NCBI GenBank assembly: GCA_958295665.1
Contig: OY282558.1
Location: 349,289,034 to 349,353,033, forward strand
From: Tipula vernalis
Taxonomy: Eukaryota > Arthropoda > Insecta > Diptera > Tipulidae
Length of the DNA stretch: 64,000 nt
Direction of reading: 5' to 3'
Shown: piece after piece, positions 1 through 11,607 of the stretch
Layout of the letters: each line of letters opens with the position of its first letter
Position numbering within the stretch: the first letter of the stretch is position 1
Position numbers and translations under genes: made by a program
Notes under the pieces: generated by a model
The model's database searches: none
What the model saw: the letters and a program-made list of their open reading frames with translations, nothing else
Told to the model about the DNA's origin: nothing

Positions 1-225
1 TTGAAAAAAATTAAAAAAAAAAAAAATCGAAACACAAAATTTATCAAGATTTAAATTATTTGGGCTTTCACAAAACCAATCCCCTTAAACTTATTAACGG
101 ATCAAAGCGTTAATCTAGTAATCAAAACTGTTCCTCAATCCATATCTAAGAAAATCGACATATCAAAGTTTTCTTTCATTGGCTAACATCTGAACTTGAT
201 TTTCTATGAGTTTAATCATGCTAAA

Positions 226-277
226 CCGCTAAAATTTCATATTGAAATTGGGTAAACCCAATATGAAATTTTAGCGG
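226..277. repeat. Hairpin inside the left Tc1 inverted repeat
   Basis: The 18-nt arms at 226-243 and 260-277 are perfectly complementary (CCGCTAAAATTTCATATT and its complement), separated by 16 nt. Weaker pairing extends outward to about 210 and 293. Only a one-armed version is seen at the opposite end near 2070-2095, so the extra arm looks like a local inverted duplication. Confidence 0.75.
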
Positions 278-790
278 ATGAGTATGATTAAAGTACACAC
301 ATAGGCCATGAATAAGATTACAAAAAGCCACACTTTTTTAAGTTTCAATAAATTTTATGTATTTTAATTTTAAATTTAGGATAAACTTCACATTATTTCG
401 CCCGAATGTATGATTTTTGATTATTTCTAAGCCATACAAACGCATTTGGTTTAATTTAACATTAATGTACAATAATTCAACCAATTAATCAATTAATTTA
501 AACTTCGCAGCATCTAAATCTACTCAAACCTTCAGCGCTCACAGAAAAGCAAATTTTTTTAAAACAGCTCAACCGATTTTCACAAGATATTATTTTTTTC
601 AAAGCCTGATATTTTTACCTAAAATGAAACTATTTTCATGAAAATTGGTTCCGTACTTTTCTTTATAATGAATTTCGAATGAAAACGCAACCAAAATTGA
701 TGATTATGAAAAAAAATATTGGGGATATTTAAATTTAAATTACCCTTAAATGTTTTGTTGGAAAACAATTTTATTGGTTAATACTTAGTA

Positions 791-1922
791 TTGACACCTC
801 TTACGTCTACAACGGTTCGCATGTGGTACCCCATTAACCTTATTAAAGTTTTGACAAAGACTTTGAGGATCGCACCCCAATCCTCACCCAACGAAATCTT
901 GAGGTCACTGATGGTAGATGGTACCGAATTTCAGGCTCGGATCCTCCGTTTTAGTTCTTCCCATGATTGCTCAATTAGATTCATGTCGAATGATTGAGGG
1001 CTGGCCACCTCATCGTCTTGAGTCCAACCTCATCCGTGAATAGCCGAGTGGTTCGAGCTGTTTGACACCGAGCATTGTCATGCATCAGTATGAAATCTTC
1101 TCCTATATAGCCTGGGTAGGGCACTACATGATCCAAGAGAATGTCCTCGATATTTCGTTCAGTGGTCAGACCCCCTCTACGGCCTCCACCAGGCAGGAAA
1201 ACAAGAAAAACGTTCGTTCGTACAAAACTGTTTCAGCAAAACAGCACTGTGAAAATCGCTCTCCTGGACGCCGGTAGACCCAGCCTCTCCTTTCACTACC
1301 ATGCAGATATATTCTGCACTCATCAGTGAATAGAACGGACCTCCATTGCTCGAAGCTCTAATTGATGTGTTCTCGAGCAATTTCGAGTCGCTCTTTGCGA
1401 TGATGTGCTGTCAATTTTGGGTCTCTAGCGGGCCGTCTTGGAGTGAGGTTGGATTCCTTCAAAGGTCTTCTTACTGTCCATGAATTAACAGCTACATCTC
1501 GAACTTGTCTTAGCTCCCGCTGCACATCGACCCCCGTGAGATGGCGATTTCGCAGTGACGTTAGGACGATAAATCGATCGTCCCTCTCAGATTTACACCG
1601 ATACTGGCTGGTATGTGATCTCCGATTGAAGGTACCAGTTTCCTGAAACCTTCTGGATACTCTTGAGACATCAGATTAGCTCACGTTTAGCTGATGACGG
1701 AGTTCTCGTTGATTGCGTTCTTCTTGCAATAAACCAACAACTTGTGCGGTTTTTTCTGGACTAATAATATCCATAATTTTGAGGAAACAACGAATGAAAC
1801 TGGTAGAGGTTTGTTTAGATCAACGTCTGAAATATCGGTCAACGTGGTATTTTACAGGTGATTGCAGCACGCCAATTGTTTTCACCGAAACATCGCATTT
1901 TGCTACGATTGCTTTAATTTGA
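791..1922 (-). pseudogene. Tc1-like transposase relic
   Basis: The gene codes for a cut-and-paste DDE transposase that would act on the inverted repeats around it. Reading the minus strand from about 1900 down, frame-shifted pieces give the C-terminal catalytic half: FILMHDNARCQTAR (second catalytic Asp, about 1090), a TMRWPA stretch, then NLIEQSWEELKRR (third catalytic residue, Glu, about 965) and a degenerate MRTVVDVRG tail. The spacing fits the D34E class of Tc1 proteins. The N-terminal helix-turn-helix part is less clear (about 1400-1900). Several stops and frameshifts mean it cannot be functional. The assignment to Tc1 rests on the catalytic motifs; the subfamily is not known. Confidence 0.72.
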
Positions 1923-2367
1923 AAAGTGCTGTATAGATTTTAATGATAAAGGTGTCCTTGTAAAGATAAAATACTAAGCTGTCAAATAAAAGTTGTTTTA
2001 CGAAAATCGGTTAAGCCATTTTAAAACCGTATGTCTTCGATTTAGTTGCTCGCGAGTGTATATTTGAATAGTTAAACCCAATATGATATTTTAGAGGTTG
2101 AGCTCTGATAGAAAATCAAGTTCAGATGTAGATAAATGAAAAAAAAATGTTTATATGTCTATTTTCTTAGACATATGGATCAGATTAAATTGTTAAATTG
2201 ACGAATAGTGCCGATTAATAGGTTAACGGGATTGGCTCTGTGAAAACCCAAATAGTTTAAATCTTGATAAATTTTGTGTTTGGATTTTTTATTTTTAATT
2301 TAGCATTAAGTTCAAACATTTGATTTGAATGAATTTTTCCTTGTAAAATAAATTCGCCCGAATACTA

Positions 2368-3265
2368 CCTTGATCAACAAGTTCTCGGAATAACCACCGT
2401 GTGGCGCTCCCATCGTTCCGATTTGAGTTCTGTTTTTTTGTTAAGTTGGTACATCTGTTGTTGATATTCCCTCTAAATCTTAGCGTTATAGCTTGACATT
2501 TGCAAAAGTTACGTAGTCAAGAGTACATCTATCTCTGTGTGTGTTGGCCATTATTTAAAATTTTAGAAATTATTTACAATTTTAGACATGATTTGCGAGG
2601 CTGAATCCGATCCCACATTCATCGAAAGGACCATTACTGGAGATGAGACGTGGGTTTATGAGTACGACACGCAATCCAGACATCAGGCAAGTGAATGGCG
2701 TTCACCAAAAAAAACCACGTCGTTTTCAGTCAAAAAAGAAGGCAATGCTCACGGTTTTCATGGATTACAACGGTGTAGTGCATCATGAATTTTTGCCAGA
2801 AGGCCAGACCGTAAACAAAGAGTATTATTTGGGCGTTATGAGACGTTTCCGTGAAGCAATTCGCCGAAAGAGACCAGAATTGTGGGCAGAAAACTCGTGG
2901 ATTTTGCACCATGATAACGCACCATCGCACAGTGCCATCATTATTCGTAATTTTTTGACGAAAAATGCAACAAATACCATCCAACAGCCACCGAATTCAC
3001 CTGATTTGGCTCCCTGTGACTTCTTTCTGTTCAATCGAGTTAAAAAACCATTACGGGGAACGCGTTTCAGCAGCCGAGAGGAAATAATGGCAAAATCGCC
3101 AACACACACAGAGATAGATGTACTCTTGACTATGTAACTTTTGCAAATGTCAAGCTATGACGCTAAGATTTAGAGGGAATATCAACAACAGATGTACCAA
3201 CTTAACAAAAAAACAGAACTCAAATCCGCCACACAGTGGTTATTCCGAGAACTTGTTGATCAAGG
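2368..3265 (+). mobile_element. mariner element, 898 bp, with ~170-bp inverted repeats and TA duplication
   Basis: The left end at 2368 reads CCTTGATCAACAAGTTCTCG and the right end at 3265 reads the complement. Both are bordered by TA (2366-2367 and 3266-3267), the target duplication of Tc1/mariner elements. Inverted repeats span 2368-2548 and 3098-3265. The right arm lacks about 14 nt present in the left arm (around 2405-2420). At 898 bp the element is shorter than a typical 1.3-kb mariner, and the missing part is the N-terminal half of the transposase gene. Confidence 0.93.
2588..3137 (+). pseudogene. mariner transposase, N-terminally deleted and frameshifted
   Basis: This is the catalytic part of a mariner transposase. 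It shows TGDETWVYEYD (first Asp, about 2637), HHDNAPSH (second Asp, about 2910) and PDLAPCDFFLF (third Asp, about 3015). There are 34 residues between the second and third Asp, which is the D34D signature of mariner proper. The frame changes by one base in the A-run near 2707-2714, so the part before and the part after lie in different frames. The DNA-binding N-terminus is missing and the frame runs into the right inverted repeat before stopping at 3137. It is therefore a dead internal-deletion copy. Confidence 0.93.
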
Positions 3266-3267
3266 TA

Positions 3268-4780
3268 TTATAAGCTTTTTGACACACATATAAACGCATT
3301 TTTTGTTGTTGTAAAATCTGTTATTAATTTAAGATAAACTTCATTCGCATAACTTTTGTGCCTTTTAAAGCTAAAGGAGTCTGGATATTTTTTTAAACGA
3401 ATAAAAAAAAAATTCGTGGAATAAAAATTTCATTCGAAATCGAAGCCAGCAAATTTGTTAACTCAGATATGTTTAGAAACCAACCGTTTACCTGTCAATA
3501 GCAACAAAATACCCATCTGAATTGCCGGTGCTTGTAATTTATTTAAAGTAGAAAAAGGACAGACACTTGTAGAACAAATAAATAAAACCAGCAATTTCTT
3601 TGGACAGTCACAAATATCTCTAAAATACTCAAATATCTCAAAAACATTCACTTAATTTCTTGTAGGTTGGTCCAAAATTCTGCCTTCAATCTGGAATTAC
3701 CAGTACATCTCTAATACCAAGCTCAATATCATTATAATTTTGAAAAATCTCAAAATTATTTTTGAAAATATCGCTTAATCCCACGTAAACACCAGAAACA
3801 GTCCTCGAAGCCAACGCCTCCATTTCTTCAAATAATCTAGAGTACTTCGATAAATGTTATCCGTGTAAAGTTTGTAATTATTTGCGGAATCTATAGCAAA
3901 AGAATATCGGTGCTTTCGAAATCATTATTTAAATGATCCAAAACCGTTTCACGTTAAATATCAAGCAAATTTCCACAGCTGCTCGTACATTTAAAATTTA
4001 TTTTTGAAATGTAGGTCGAACCATTAAACCTCGACAAAAGTTTGACACAGACCAATTTATTTGTTGTAACGATCTTTCCTTTGCCGGCTCTAATCGTTTA
4101 TCTCGCAACTAATAAATGTAATCTTGTGTTGCTTTAGAATAACTTTGAATTGGGAACTTGATGAATTAAAATATTTGAAAACACGTGAGATAAAACATAA
4201 GAAGAAAAGTCAAATCCTAGCTTTTGTTTTATGATTTTATAATTTTATTGTTTTTTAAAGGAACGTAATTGTTGTTGCTGTTTAGTTGTAAGAGTGTATT
4301 TGGATTTTTCATTTTTTGGAAATAATAGAAATTTCTTGTCATACTGAGTTTTTCAGTAGTCGCCAATAAAATTGGGTCAATATTTACGATTTTCATATAA
4401 AATGTACTATAAAATTTAATACACACCAAGGTATGCTCATGTTAATGAAAACTAGTTCGATACTCGTGTTGACACAAAGGTTAAATAAGATGAACTGTAT
4501 TGTGGTATTGTTTTGTTTCACGTCCACACTCCACATACGGGCTGTCGAAATTTGAAGATAAAACAACATTTGACATTTGAGTTTACCCATTTGGGACGAG
4601 GCACTATAAAATCTAAAACAAAAAAACATCAGAAAGTTGCAGAATTATCTCCAGTTTGTCTTAGAAGACAATATCTCTGTTTTCTCTGTTTGGTGTGGAC
4701 CCGGCTTTATAAACCAAAACAAAAAAAAAACACTCAGAGTCGAAATTAGCCTGATATCTGGAATGTTTCATTATTTTCAA
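3268..4780. other. AT-rich stretch without recognised genes
   Basis: Only short, low-complexity reading frames are present on either strand. No transposase, polymerase or splice-bounded exon could be recognised. The first 40 bases (3267-3306) continue a diverged repeat that was interrupted by the mariner insertion. Confidence 0.6.
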
Positions 4781-4890
4781 GGTCCGTATTTTTGAATTCA
4801 ATCGAAAAAGTCGCCGTTGACTAGTAAATAAAGTAATTTATACTTTCGACTGAAATGACTTATTTTACTAGAAAGTCACCGGTGAATATC
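4781..4890 (-). mobile_element. Truncated copy of the GGCCC-ended MITE
   Basis: The sequence matches the complement of the complete MITE at 36752-36888, starting at the GGTCCGTATTTTTGAATTC terminus and running through the shared TTTCGACTGAAATGAC core. The far end is missing or too diverged to see. Identity is roughly 75% by eye. Confidence 0.6.
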
Positions 4891-4986
4891 ATCTTATTTT
4901 ATCTTGGCGCGTTCATGTCCCGCAACGTTTTGGCTTTGAAAGATTAGTGATGAAAAAATTGATATTCCATTGATTCCATTGGCCAT

Positions 4987-5196
4987 TGATATATCTCTAT
5001 GGAGAAAACGAAAACGTGAAAGGTTCTTACAAATTTTTTAATATACATGTCTTGTTGAACTTGAATGTAAGTATTTTATACGGTGATTCCTTGATTAATT
5101 TTGAGCAACATGTCATTCCTGTGAGAGAGAGGGGTTCATATTCAATATTTACTGAGACACATTGCGTTAAAGATGCTTAGTTTGAGATGGCACCTT
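4987..5196 (+). repeat. Dispersed repeat, copy 1
   Basis: This is a direct copy of 8662-8816, sharing GAAAACGAAAACGTGAAAGG near the start and GAGACACATTGCGTTAAAGA near the end. Copy 1 carries about 55 extra bases (about 5040-5094). The repeat has no coding potential that I recognise and is probably part of a larger element. Confidence 0.75.
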
Positions 5197-5838
5197 TATA
5201 CATATTTTAATTAATTACTCCTTAGAGCATTTGTAATTTTATTTTTATGGATAAAAATTTTTGTTTTGGTTTATTATGTAAGTACGTAGAATTCATTTAC
5301 ATACTTAAATATTTTATTATTGTCCAAACTTAATTTTTTTTAAGTTTTAGAGAAAGTTGGCGGTTTATGCAGTTTTTTACTCGTGCAATTAAAATAAATA
5401 AGTCGTTTTTAATTTTTGCTTACTCCTCTCACGAAAACATTTTATTTAAGTTTTACGGTTTTCTAGATACAAACAAGAAAAAATAGAAAAAAATGTGACA
5501 TGTCATTTAAAAAGTAATTTAAGCTTTTTATCCATCGATTTTTATAATTAAGATTGAGTTCCAGTTTGGGAATTTAGCAAAAGATGATGGAGATATTTTA
5601 TTCCAACTCCGTTATTTCTGGACCTGTCTTCCCATTACAAAAATTAAACATGAAACCGTATCGGCGTATTCCTCATTTGTGTAGTTTAACATTTTTTAAT
5701 CCTAATTGTCCCCTATAACTAATAAATTTTATTCACTAATATTTTTAATTAATCTCTAGGAATGACAAAGCACAACTAAGAAACACGACATTTTAAAAAA
5801 CTACTTCATTAAATTAACTTGAATATATATGTATATGA
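5197..5838. other. AT-rich stretch, nothing recognised
   Basis: Homopolymer-rich DNA with no long reading frame, inverted repeat or exon signal that I can support. Confidence 0.5.
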
Positions 5839-7515
5839 ACGCAAATCTGAATTAAGGCTCCTTGAATTCAAGTACTTGAAATCAAGTAACTTGACTAATG
5901 TGAGAACGAGGCTAAACTCCTAGAAATAAAATTAAAAATGCTTGGCCTACTCTACCTACCTCATGAGTGATTACGCACTGTGTCTCAATAAATATAGAAA
6001 TTGACTCTTCCCCCACAAAACCCCACCCGCGCACGCAGGGTTTTGAGCTTAATGAAGATTCGGATGGCGTTGGAATACATAGTTTTGAGTTACTTGGTAT
6101 TGAACTAAGGTGTAATCACTAAATTGACGGTAGACCTTGTAAAGATTAGGTGCTGTATTGGCCTTTTTTATTTTTTAAAGAGATCCCAAACACACCAAAC
6201 AGTCAAAATTAATTGATTAATTACCAAGAATTATACCCAATATCTAATGCTGTGTTTCTTATTTCCGATCTAATCGGAAAAATCGATCTAATCTAAAAAT
6301 CTGTTTCTTATTTCCGCTCAGATCGATTTGATCAATTTTGTTAGATCGATTTTTTTAATTTGCAAAATTATTCCGATTTATCAGATTGGTTTTAGTTTAG
6401 CTAACTTCACGCAATTCAAATCGCTGACATTACTAGGTGGTGTAAGATCTGTCATTTTAATTATTTGTTTTTTTTTATTAATAAATATTAGTGAATTATT
6501 TAAAAGGAACTTCAATAATGTTTTATTTTTTCGTTTATTTATAAAGAATTACAAATTATTTGCCTTTTATTTGAACCCAACACTTACTACCTCAAGAAGA
6601 AGAATGCAACACGACATAAAGTCCATTCTTCGTTTATCAATCAACGTTAAACACATAAACCGAGACTTCGTAATTCCGAATACGTTCTCAATGCGTACTC
6701 TACCTCTCACCAAAAATCGATTAGAATTTTTTTGGTTATCGATTAAATATTCAGTATTTTTAAAAGGTGTTAGTAAAAATTCCATCAATGGATATGCACA
6801 ATCATCAATAAGGTTGAGCCAATCAAATAAAGCCAAATAAAGTATTTTAAACCTTATTTATACCACAGTGACAATCAAATCGTAAGAAATCCATAATTTG
6901 ATACTGTGTACTGGGTGCAGTGTGCTTTGCATTCTTTTCACACTCGCTGAGGATTAGCATGTGCGCGCACAACATTAGCACACAAATTAGCAGAACTTTA
7001 TATCAAACAGTTTTTTGTTATCTTTATTATTGCCACCATAAAAATCTCGTGTAGACGTGAAAAATTCTTTTATGTAAATCAGGTAAAGAAATGTATCATC
7101 ATTTCTACACAAATAATGGGTTCGATTCAATGTAAATCTTCTATTTGCCTTTTCTTCTATTCTGCTACTATTTCTACTGTAACTAGATGAGATTTTCAAA
7201 CAATCAATAAATTTGTGTAGATTTTTTGTTTAAGTTGTATCGAGTTTTCCTTGAAATAATAGAAGAACAGAAGAAAATAAAAAAAGAAGATTTGCATTAA
7301 ATCGGGCCCATTATTTAAACATTCTAAATGTGTAAAAAACATATGCAACAAAACACATTTGTCCCAGTCTTCGGCGGAATTGTGCTCATTTCAATAAGTT
7401 TCGATGGTACGGATTAATCGTATTTCGTAACTAGACAAATCGTGGCAGTTTTACTCACATACAGTGCGATTTGTCTATCGATTTATCCGTGCAAACCTGT
7501 TGTATCGTATATATA
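5839..7515 (-). mobile_element. PIF/Harbinger-containing repeat, copy A
   Basis: The segment is collinear with 17680-19640, beginning at TGAATTAAGGCTCCTTGAAT and ending near the shared GATTTGTCTATCGATTTATC. It contains a fragment of a Harbinger nuclease on the minus strand (6567-6836). Copy A lacks about 150 bp present in copy B (around 7395) and also lacks the 158-bp MITE found at 19020. No 3-bp target duplication or matching ends were pinned down, so the borders are those of the shared homology. Confidence 0.72.
6567..6836 (-). pseudogene. Harbinger transposase (DDE nuclease) C-terminal fragment, copy A
   Basis: The minus strand encodes the C-terminal end of a PIF/Harbinger-type nuclease (the DDE_Tnp_4 fold). 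Visible family features are CAYPLMEFLLTPF, a DNQKNSNRF stretch, and RVRIENVFGITKSRF, which carries the last catalytic Glu. The tail MSCCILL corresponds to the usual CCxLHN end, here diverged after Leu. Nothing upstream encodes the first two catalytic Asp residues in a readable form, so this is a partial relic. The plus-strand frame across the same DNA is a shadow. Confidence 0.85.
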
Positions 7516-7867
7516 GTTTATCCACTTTTGATATATAATAGCCCGATAACTATGCTGATTTCAAATAAAGAAAATGTAAAATAACCCATTGTTATTGTAT
7601 AACCCACGCTGCTAGGGGCAACGTGAATTATATTTGGTATAACAAAATGTTGAGTAGTCATTGGAAAATTATTCGTAGTCAAATTGAATGAAAAACTATA
7701 TTCCAAAAATTAATTAAATTAAAGTACACCATGACAATTTAAAGAACGATCACTATGATAAAATGTATTTCAAAATTCAATGCTCCACTGTGAAAACACA
7801 AAATGGAACTATTTCTTATTAATTTACGAAATTAATTTCAACAAAAGTGGATAAAACGTTGTATGCC

Positions 7868-7975
7868 ACTCGTGAGCAAAGAGATATTATCCACTCGAAA
7901 TAATGTCCCACTCGGCTATCGCCTCATGGGACAAACTTATCCCTCATGGATAATATCTCGTTTTGCTCACTAGTA
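7868..7975. repeat. 108-bp palindromic repeat
   Basis: The ends ACTCGTGAGCAAAGAGATAT and its near-complement ATATCTCGTTTTGCTCACTAGT close on a central GTCCCACTCGGCTATCGCCTCATGGGAC-like core, which is itself nearly palindromic (given here as the region 7903-7931). Almost the whole segment can fold back on itself. No flanking target duplication is evident. Confidence 0.7.
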
Positions 7976-8268
7976 CCATAAAAAACTATTAATTTTTGTC
8001 TCAATCTAGCAATACAAAATATTATAATAAGATAAAATAAAGAATTATGTACATTTCAAAATGTCAATATTCCCATAGGAAGATAAGCACCAAAAATTTG
8101 AACCGATTTTACCCGATTCAATAATTTTTGATGCTTACTGGTACAAATATCACACGAATAATAAAATAAAAGACAACACACAGTAACAATATTTTATACT
8201 ATACTTGGTGTACGTATACAAAACTCCCTGTGAGTAAGCTCCCATGTACACAACAAAATGGCAGTACT

Positions 8269-8660
8269 GGGGCTCTATTATGAAATTTTCGACATCGCAA
8301 ATTTTCGACGTTGTCGACCAACTCGACAAGGTCGAAAATAGCTATTATGAATTATTCGACAATATCGAAAAAAAAAATAAATTAATATTAATTTATTAAT
8401 TAGGCGGAAAATAAAAATTAAAATATATGTTACGAACTGAATAACTGAAATTTTTTTATCTCACGATTTATTATTGAACACGCGTATGCATTCGTCACCT
8501 CAAGAGCAGTCGCATATTGTTCGACTTTGTCGAAAACAAAGTTCATAATAGGAAAATTTTCGATATGATCGCAAAAAAAGCGTGTCGAATAATTTCATAA
8601 TAGCTAATTTTCGACGTTGTCGAAAAAAAAGCGCGCGTCGAAAATTTCATAATAGCCCCC
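8269..8660. mobile_element. Non-autonomous inverted-repeat element (Harbinger-like MITE), ~390 bp
   Basis: The left end reads GGGGCTCTATTATGAAATTT and the right end reads AAATTTCATAATAGCCCCC. Both continue inward with TTCGAC..GTCGAA repeats (8287-8350 and 8570-8640). Terminal GGGGCT..ATTATGAAA is reminiscent of PIF/Harbinger ends. A 3-bp CTG is present on each side but overlaps the terminal G/C runs, so the target duplication is uncertain. There is no coding sequence. Confidence 0.72.
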
Positions 8661-8661
8661 C

Positions 8662-8816
8662 TGATATACCTCTGTGAAGAAAACGAAAACGTGAAAGGTT
8701 CTTACACATTTTGATTAATTTTGAGGAACATGTCGTTCCTGTGAGAGGGAGGGGTTCATTTTCAATATTTACTGAGACACATTGCGTTAAAGAAGCTTAG
8801 TTTGAAATGGCACCTT
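8662..8816 (+). repeat. Dispersed repeat, copy 2
   Basis: Shorter direct copy of 4987-5196; see that entry. It directly abuts the MITE on its left, and the piggyBac-like element begins about 145 bp to its right. Confidence 0.75.
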
Positions 8817-9625
8817 CACAAGATATATATAATACCAGGTCATATATTGCGCATACGTCACAAATTTACAAAAAAAAAACAACAAAAATCCAATAGAGCG
8901 GCGCGTGCGATGATATATTTCTGTTTACTTTTTGGGTTTCAATGTTTATGTTTTTGTTTAACCCTTAATCTCATGAATTTTTTATCAATAAAAAAAAATT
9001 ACTGTGGTGAGCCGATTCAACTGAAATAATAAAATCTCAAAGAAAATTCAATTTTCTATTTTCCGTTTTCGAGAAAACGTGACTTTTCTTATCTTGCATA
9101 TATGCAAGATCATGTATAAAAGACTAATAAAATCACAAAAATATATACTTTTTTATTATATCACATTTCAGATCATTTAAAATAATAATAACAAAAATAA
9201 ATAAAAAGCAATTCATTTCAAATAAATAAAATTAAATATCACTTATTTATAAACTATATTCTAAATATGAGAAAAATGGAGGTGTGGCCAACACACGACT
9301 TTCTTTTACGAACAGAGAATTTTGAGAAATTTTATTTTTTTCTTAATTTTTTTTTTAATGTTTAAATTTTTAAATTTTTTTTTTTAATTTTTAATTTTTT
9401 ATTTTTATTTGTTTTTAATTTTTGGAAACATTTTGTATTAAGTAATTTTTTGTAAACCTTATACTTTTTAAGATATTTGCAAAATAAATTTTCTGGACCA
9501 AGGGAGTGGCCACTCCCGGTTAGCCGATTTGGAGTAAAATTCACTGGGACCTCCCAATTTATCAAAAAAGCTTAAATCTGAAGTTTCAATTCGATTGGTT
9601 AAACCATCTGGGCTGTAGAGAGGAC

Positions 9626-9684
9626 ACAGACAGACTGACAGACTGACAGACTGACAGACTGACAGACAGACAGACAGACAGACA
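9626..9684. repeat. (CTGACAGA)n / (CAGA)n microsatellite
   Basis: Tandem CAGACTGA units grade into pure CAGA. It sits downstream of the transposase stop inside the piggyBac-like element. Confidence 0.95.
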
Positions 9685-9786
9685 CCATTTCGAAACCCAC
9701 TTTTTCGGACTCAGGGGACCTCAAAACAAATAAATCTCTAAAAATCTCAAGGTCCAAAATTTTCATGATTACTATACTTTATTTTA

Positions 9787-11607
9787 CTAGAGTAAAAGAA
9801 AGTAATATGAAAAATCATTTGTGAAATTGCCGGAAGCAATTGCGGTCTTTGTTAAAACAAAGTGCAGTATCACATTTACACTGAAGTCTATTATCTCTCC
9901 ATCACGCCAATGACTGAATTCATCAATTCGAATTTCTTTCGGAGGGATCGGGCTACTTGTAGCCTTCTTTCGTTTGAGCTCTAAGAATTGGTTAATTCGG
10001 GAAGGGCGTCCCGCTTGCTTCGATTCTTTACCAGTTTTGCATAGTATTTCGGCTATTATCAAACGATACTCAGCCAGAGACAATTCAGATTAATTTGATT
10101 CGTTAGAATTTTTCAAGACCCGCTTATAAAGTAGCCAAGAACTAACCGTTGCCATATCGAGCAGATGATAAAAAATTCGTAGGTACCACTTTTTCGAGCA
10201 AAGTTTAATTTTGTACCTTCCGATCATACTGTCAAACAAATCCACCCCTCCCATGTACGAATTATACTTCTTAATAATTTGCGGACACTATAGTAATATG
10301 TATTTCCATCTTTTTTGGAATATCTTGTCGAACTTTGCATGGGCGCCCGACCGACAAAGTTCGAAATTAAGTTGACTTGCTTTTTATCTTTCCAAGACAT
10401 GGTCGTCAATGTCACGTCGTCGACCGTGCAAACAAACTCCGTTGATGAACCTCTGGGCATTTTTTTAGACTGAGTATCGCTCGGTAACTGGCAATTCAGA
10501 ATTCTATTTCTACGAATGGTTCCGAGGCACAGAAATCCCATTTTTGATAATTCAACTGCTAACGGAACGGATGAATAAAAATTATCAAAATATATTCTGT
10601 AATTTTCGAGCTTTGGCACAGGCCGTAATAGACGAACTACTGTATTTCCGCTCGCTCCTAAATCAGGCTCACTGACAAGTCTATTGGTAGCGCTATTTTC
10701 TTGCCCAGTGTATATTTCAAAATTATATGTATATCCTGAAATACCCGATAATACAAACAGTTATACCCCTATTTATGAGGCTTGCTGGGAATATATTGTT
10801 TCAAGTAGCTTTTGGCTTTTGTTGAACACAACTGCTCATCTACCGACAAACATTGTGCATGTGGGATTTTCTGGAAATTTATTGTTAGACCATCAATTAA
10901 CGGACGAATTTTAAATAGTCGATCCCTTCCTTCATCCGTGTTTGCTGGCATGTATTCGTTATTGTTGAAATGTAAGGCCGATTTGATTTTTTCAAAAGAA
11001 TTTACAGACATCGTATCTTGAACGAGTTTATTACCCGCGATAGGATGCCAATAACGTCTATAATCAGGGATGTTAACTACTGACATCAACTAGCATATAC
11101 CGATGTACTTTTGTAATTCAAGCTTTGTTGTGGTCTTTGGGTTTTTTAGGTTTAGGTTTTTTTGACACTATACAAATTAGATTCATTGACTATATGCTCC
11201 ATTAATTTTTCATCGAAGAGGTATTTGAAACAACTATAAGGTGTTTTTAAACTTCCCTGTTCTGGTGTTAAGTTGGAATCACCCAAAAATTCAACGTTTT
11301 TGTCTGGAATTGAAAATTCTTGACATAGCCAAACAATATGCCTCGATAACTCTTTGTAATCCCGTTGAAGTACTGGTTCAGGATTCGATAGCTCATCCAC
11401 AAAATCAATTGGCATATTTGCAATATCAAGGGGATTCTCATCGGAGTTGTCCTCAAAGTCTGAATCATTTGCTATTCTTTCTGTTTGTATGAGCATTTCG
11501 ACATCGGCATTATCCTGATCATCGGTTTCGAAGTCATCCACACTATCGCTCCGTGTATCTATTATTGCCAAAATTTCGGCTTCAGTAAGCGGACGATTCC
11601 TAGCCAT
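9787..11607 (-). pseudogene. piggyBac-like transposase, frameshifted
   Basis: A piggyBac-family DDE transposase (about 600 codons when read across frames). The start at 11607 gives MARNRPLTEAEILAII followed by an acidic N-terminus typical of the family. Then come NIPDYRRYWHP (about 11060), CLSVDEQL with the first catalytic Asp (about 10840), YRIYFDNFYSS with the second (about 10590), and MGGVDLFDSMI with the third (about 10235). An SRINQFLE stretch (about 10000) lies near the C-terminus. Damage visible: a frame change near 11150, an in-frame TAG near 11090, a TAG plus 1-nt frameshift near 10755-10770, a frameshift near 10270-10290, and a stop near 10090. It is inactive, but all three catalytic Asp codons survive. 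Confidence 0.9.

Larger units (their letters stand above)
20..2300 (-). mobile_element. Tc1-like DNA transposon with ~245-bp terminal inverted repeats
   Basis: Positions about 20-265 are repeated in inverted orientation at about 2060-2295, with roughly 80% identity by eye and small indels. Both ends hold the string CACAAAATTTATCAAGATTT in opposite directions. The enclosed minus-strand DNA encodes a decayed Tc1-type transposase. Inverted repeats this long recall the IR/DR type of Tc1 elements. Exact ends and a TA duplication were not resolved because the left end lies in an A-rich run near the window edge. Confidence 0.7.

Noticed and set aside
6328..6840. 170-codon plus-strand frame
   Set aside because: It overlaps the Harbinger nuclease fragment on the opposite strand and repeats in the paralogue as a broken frame; no known family.
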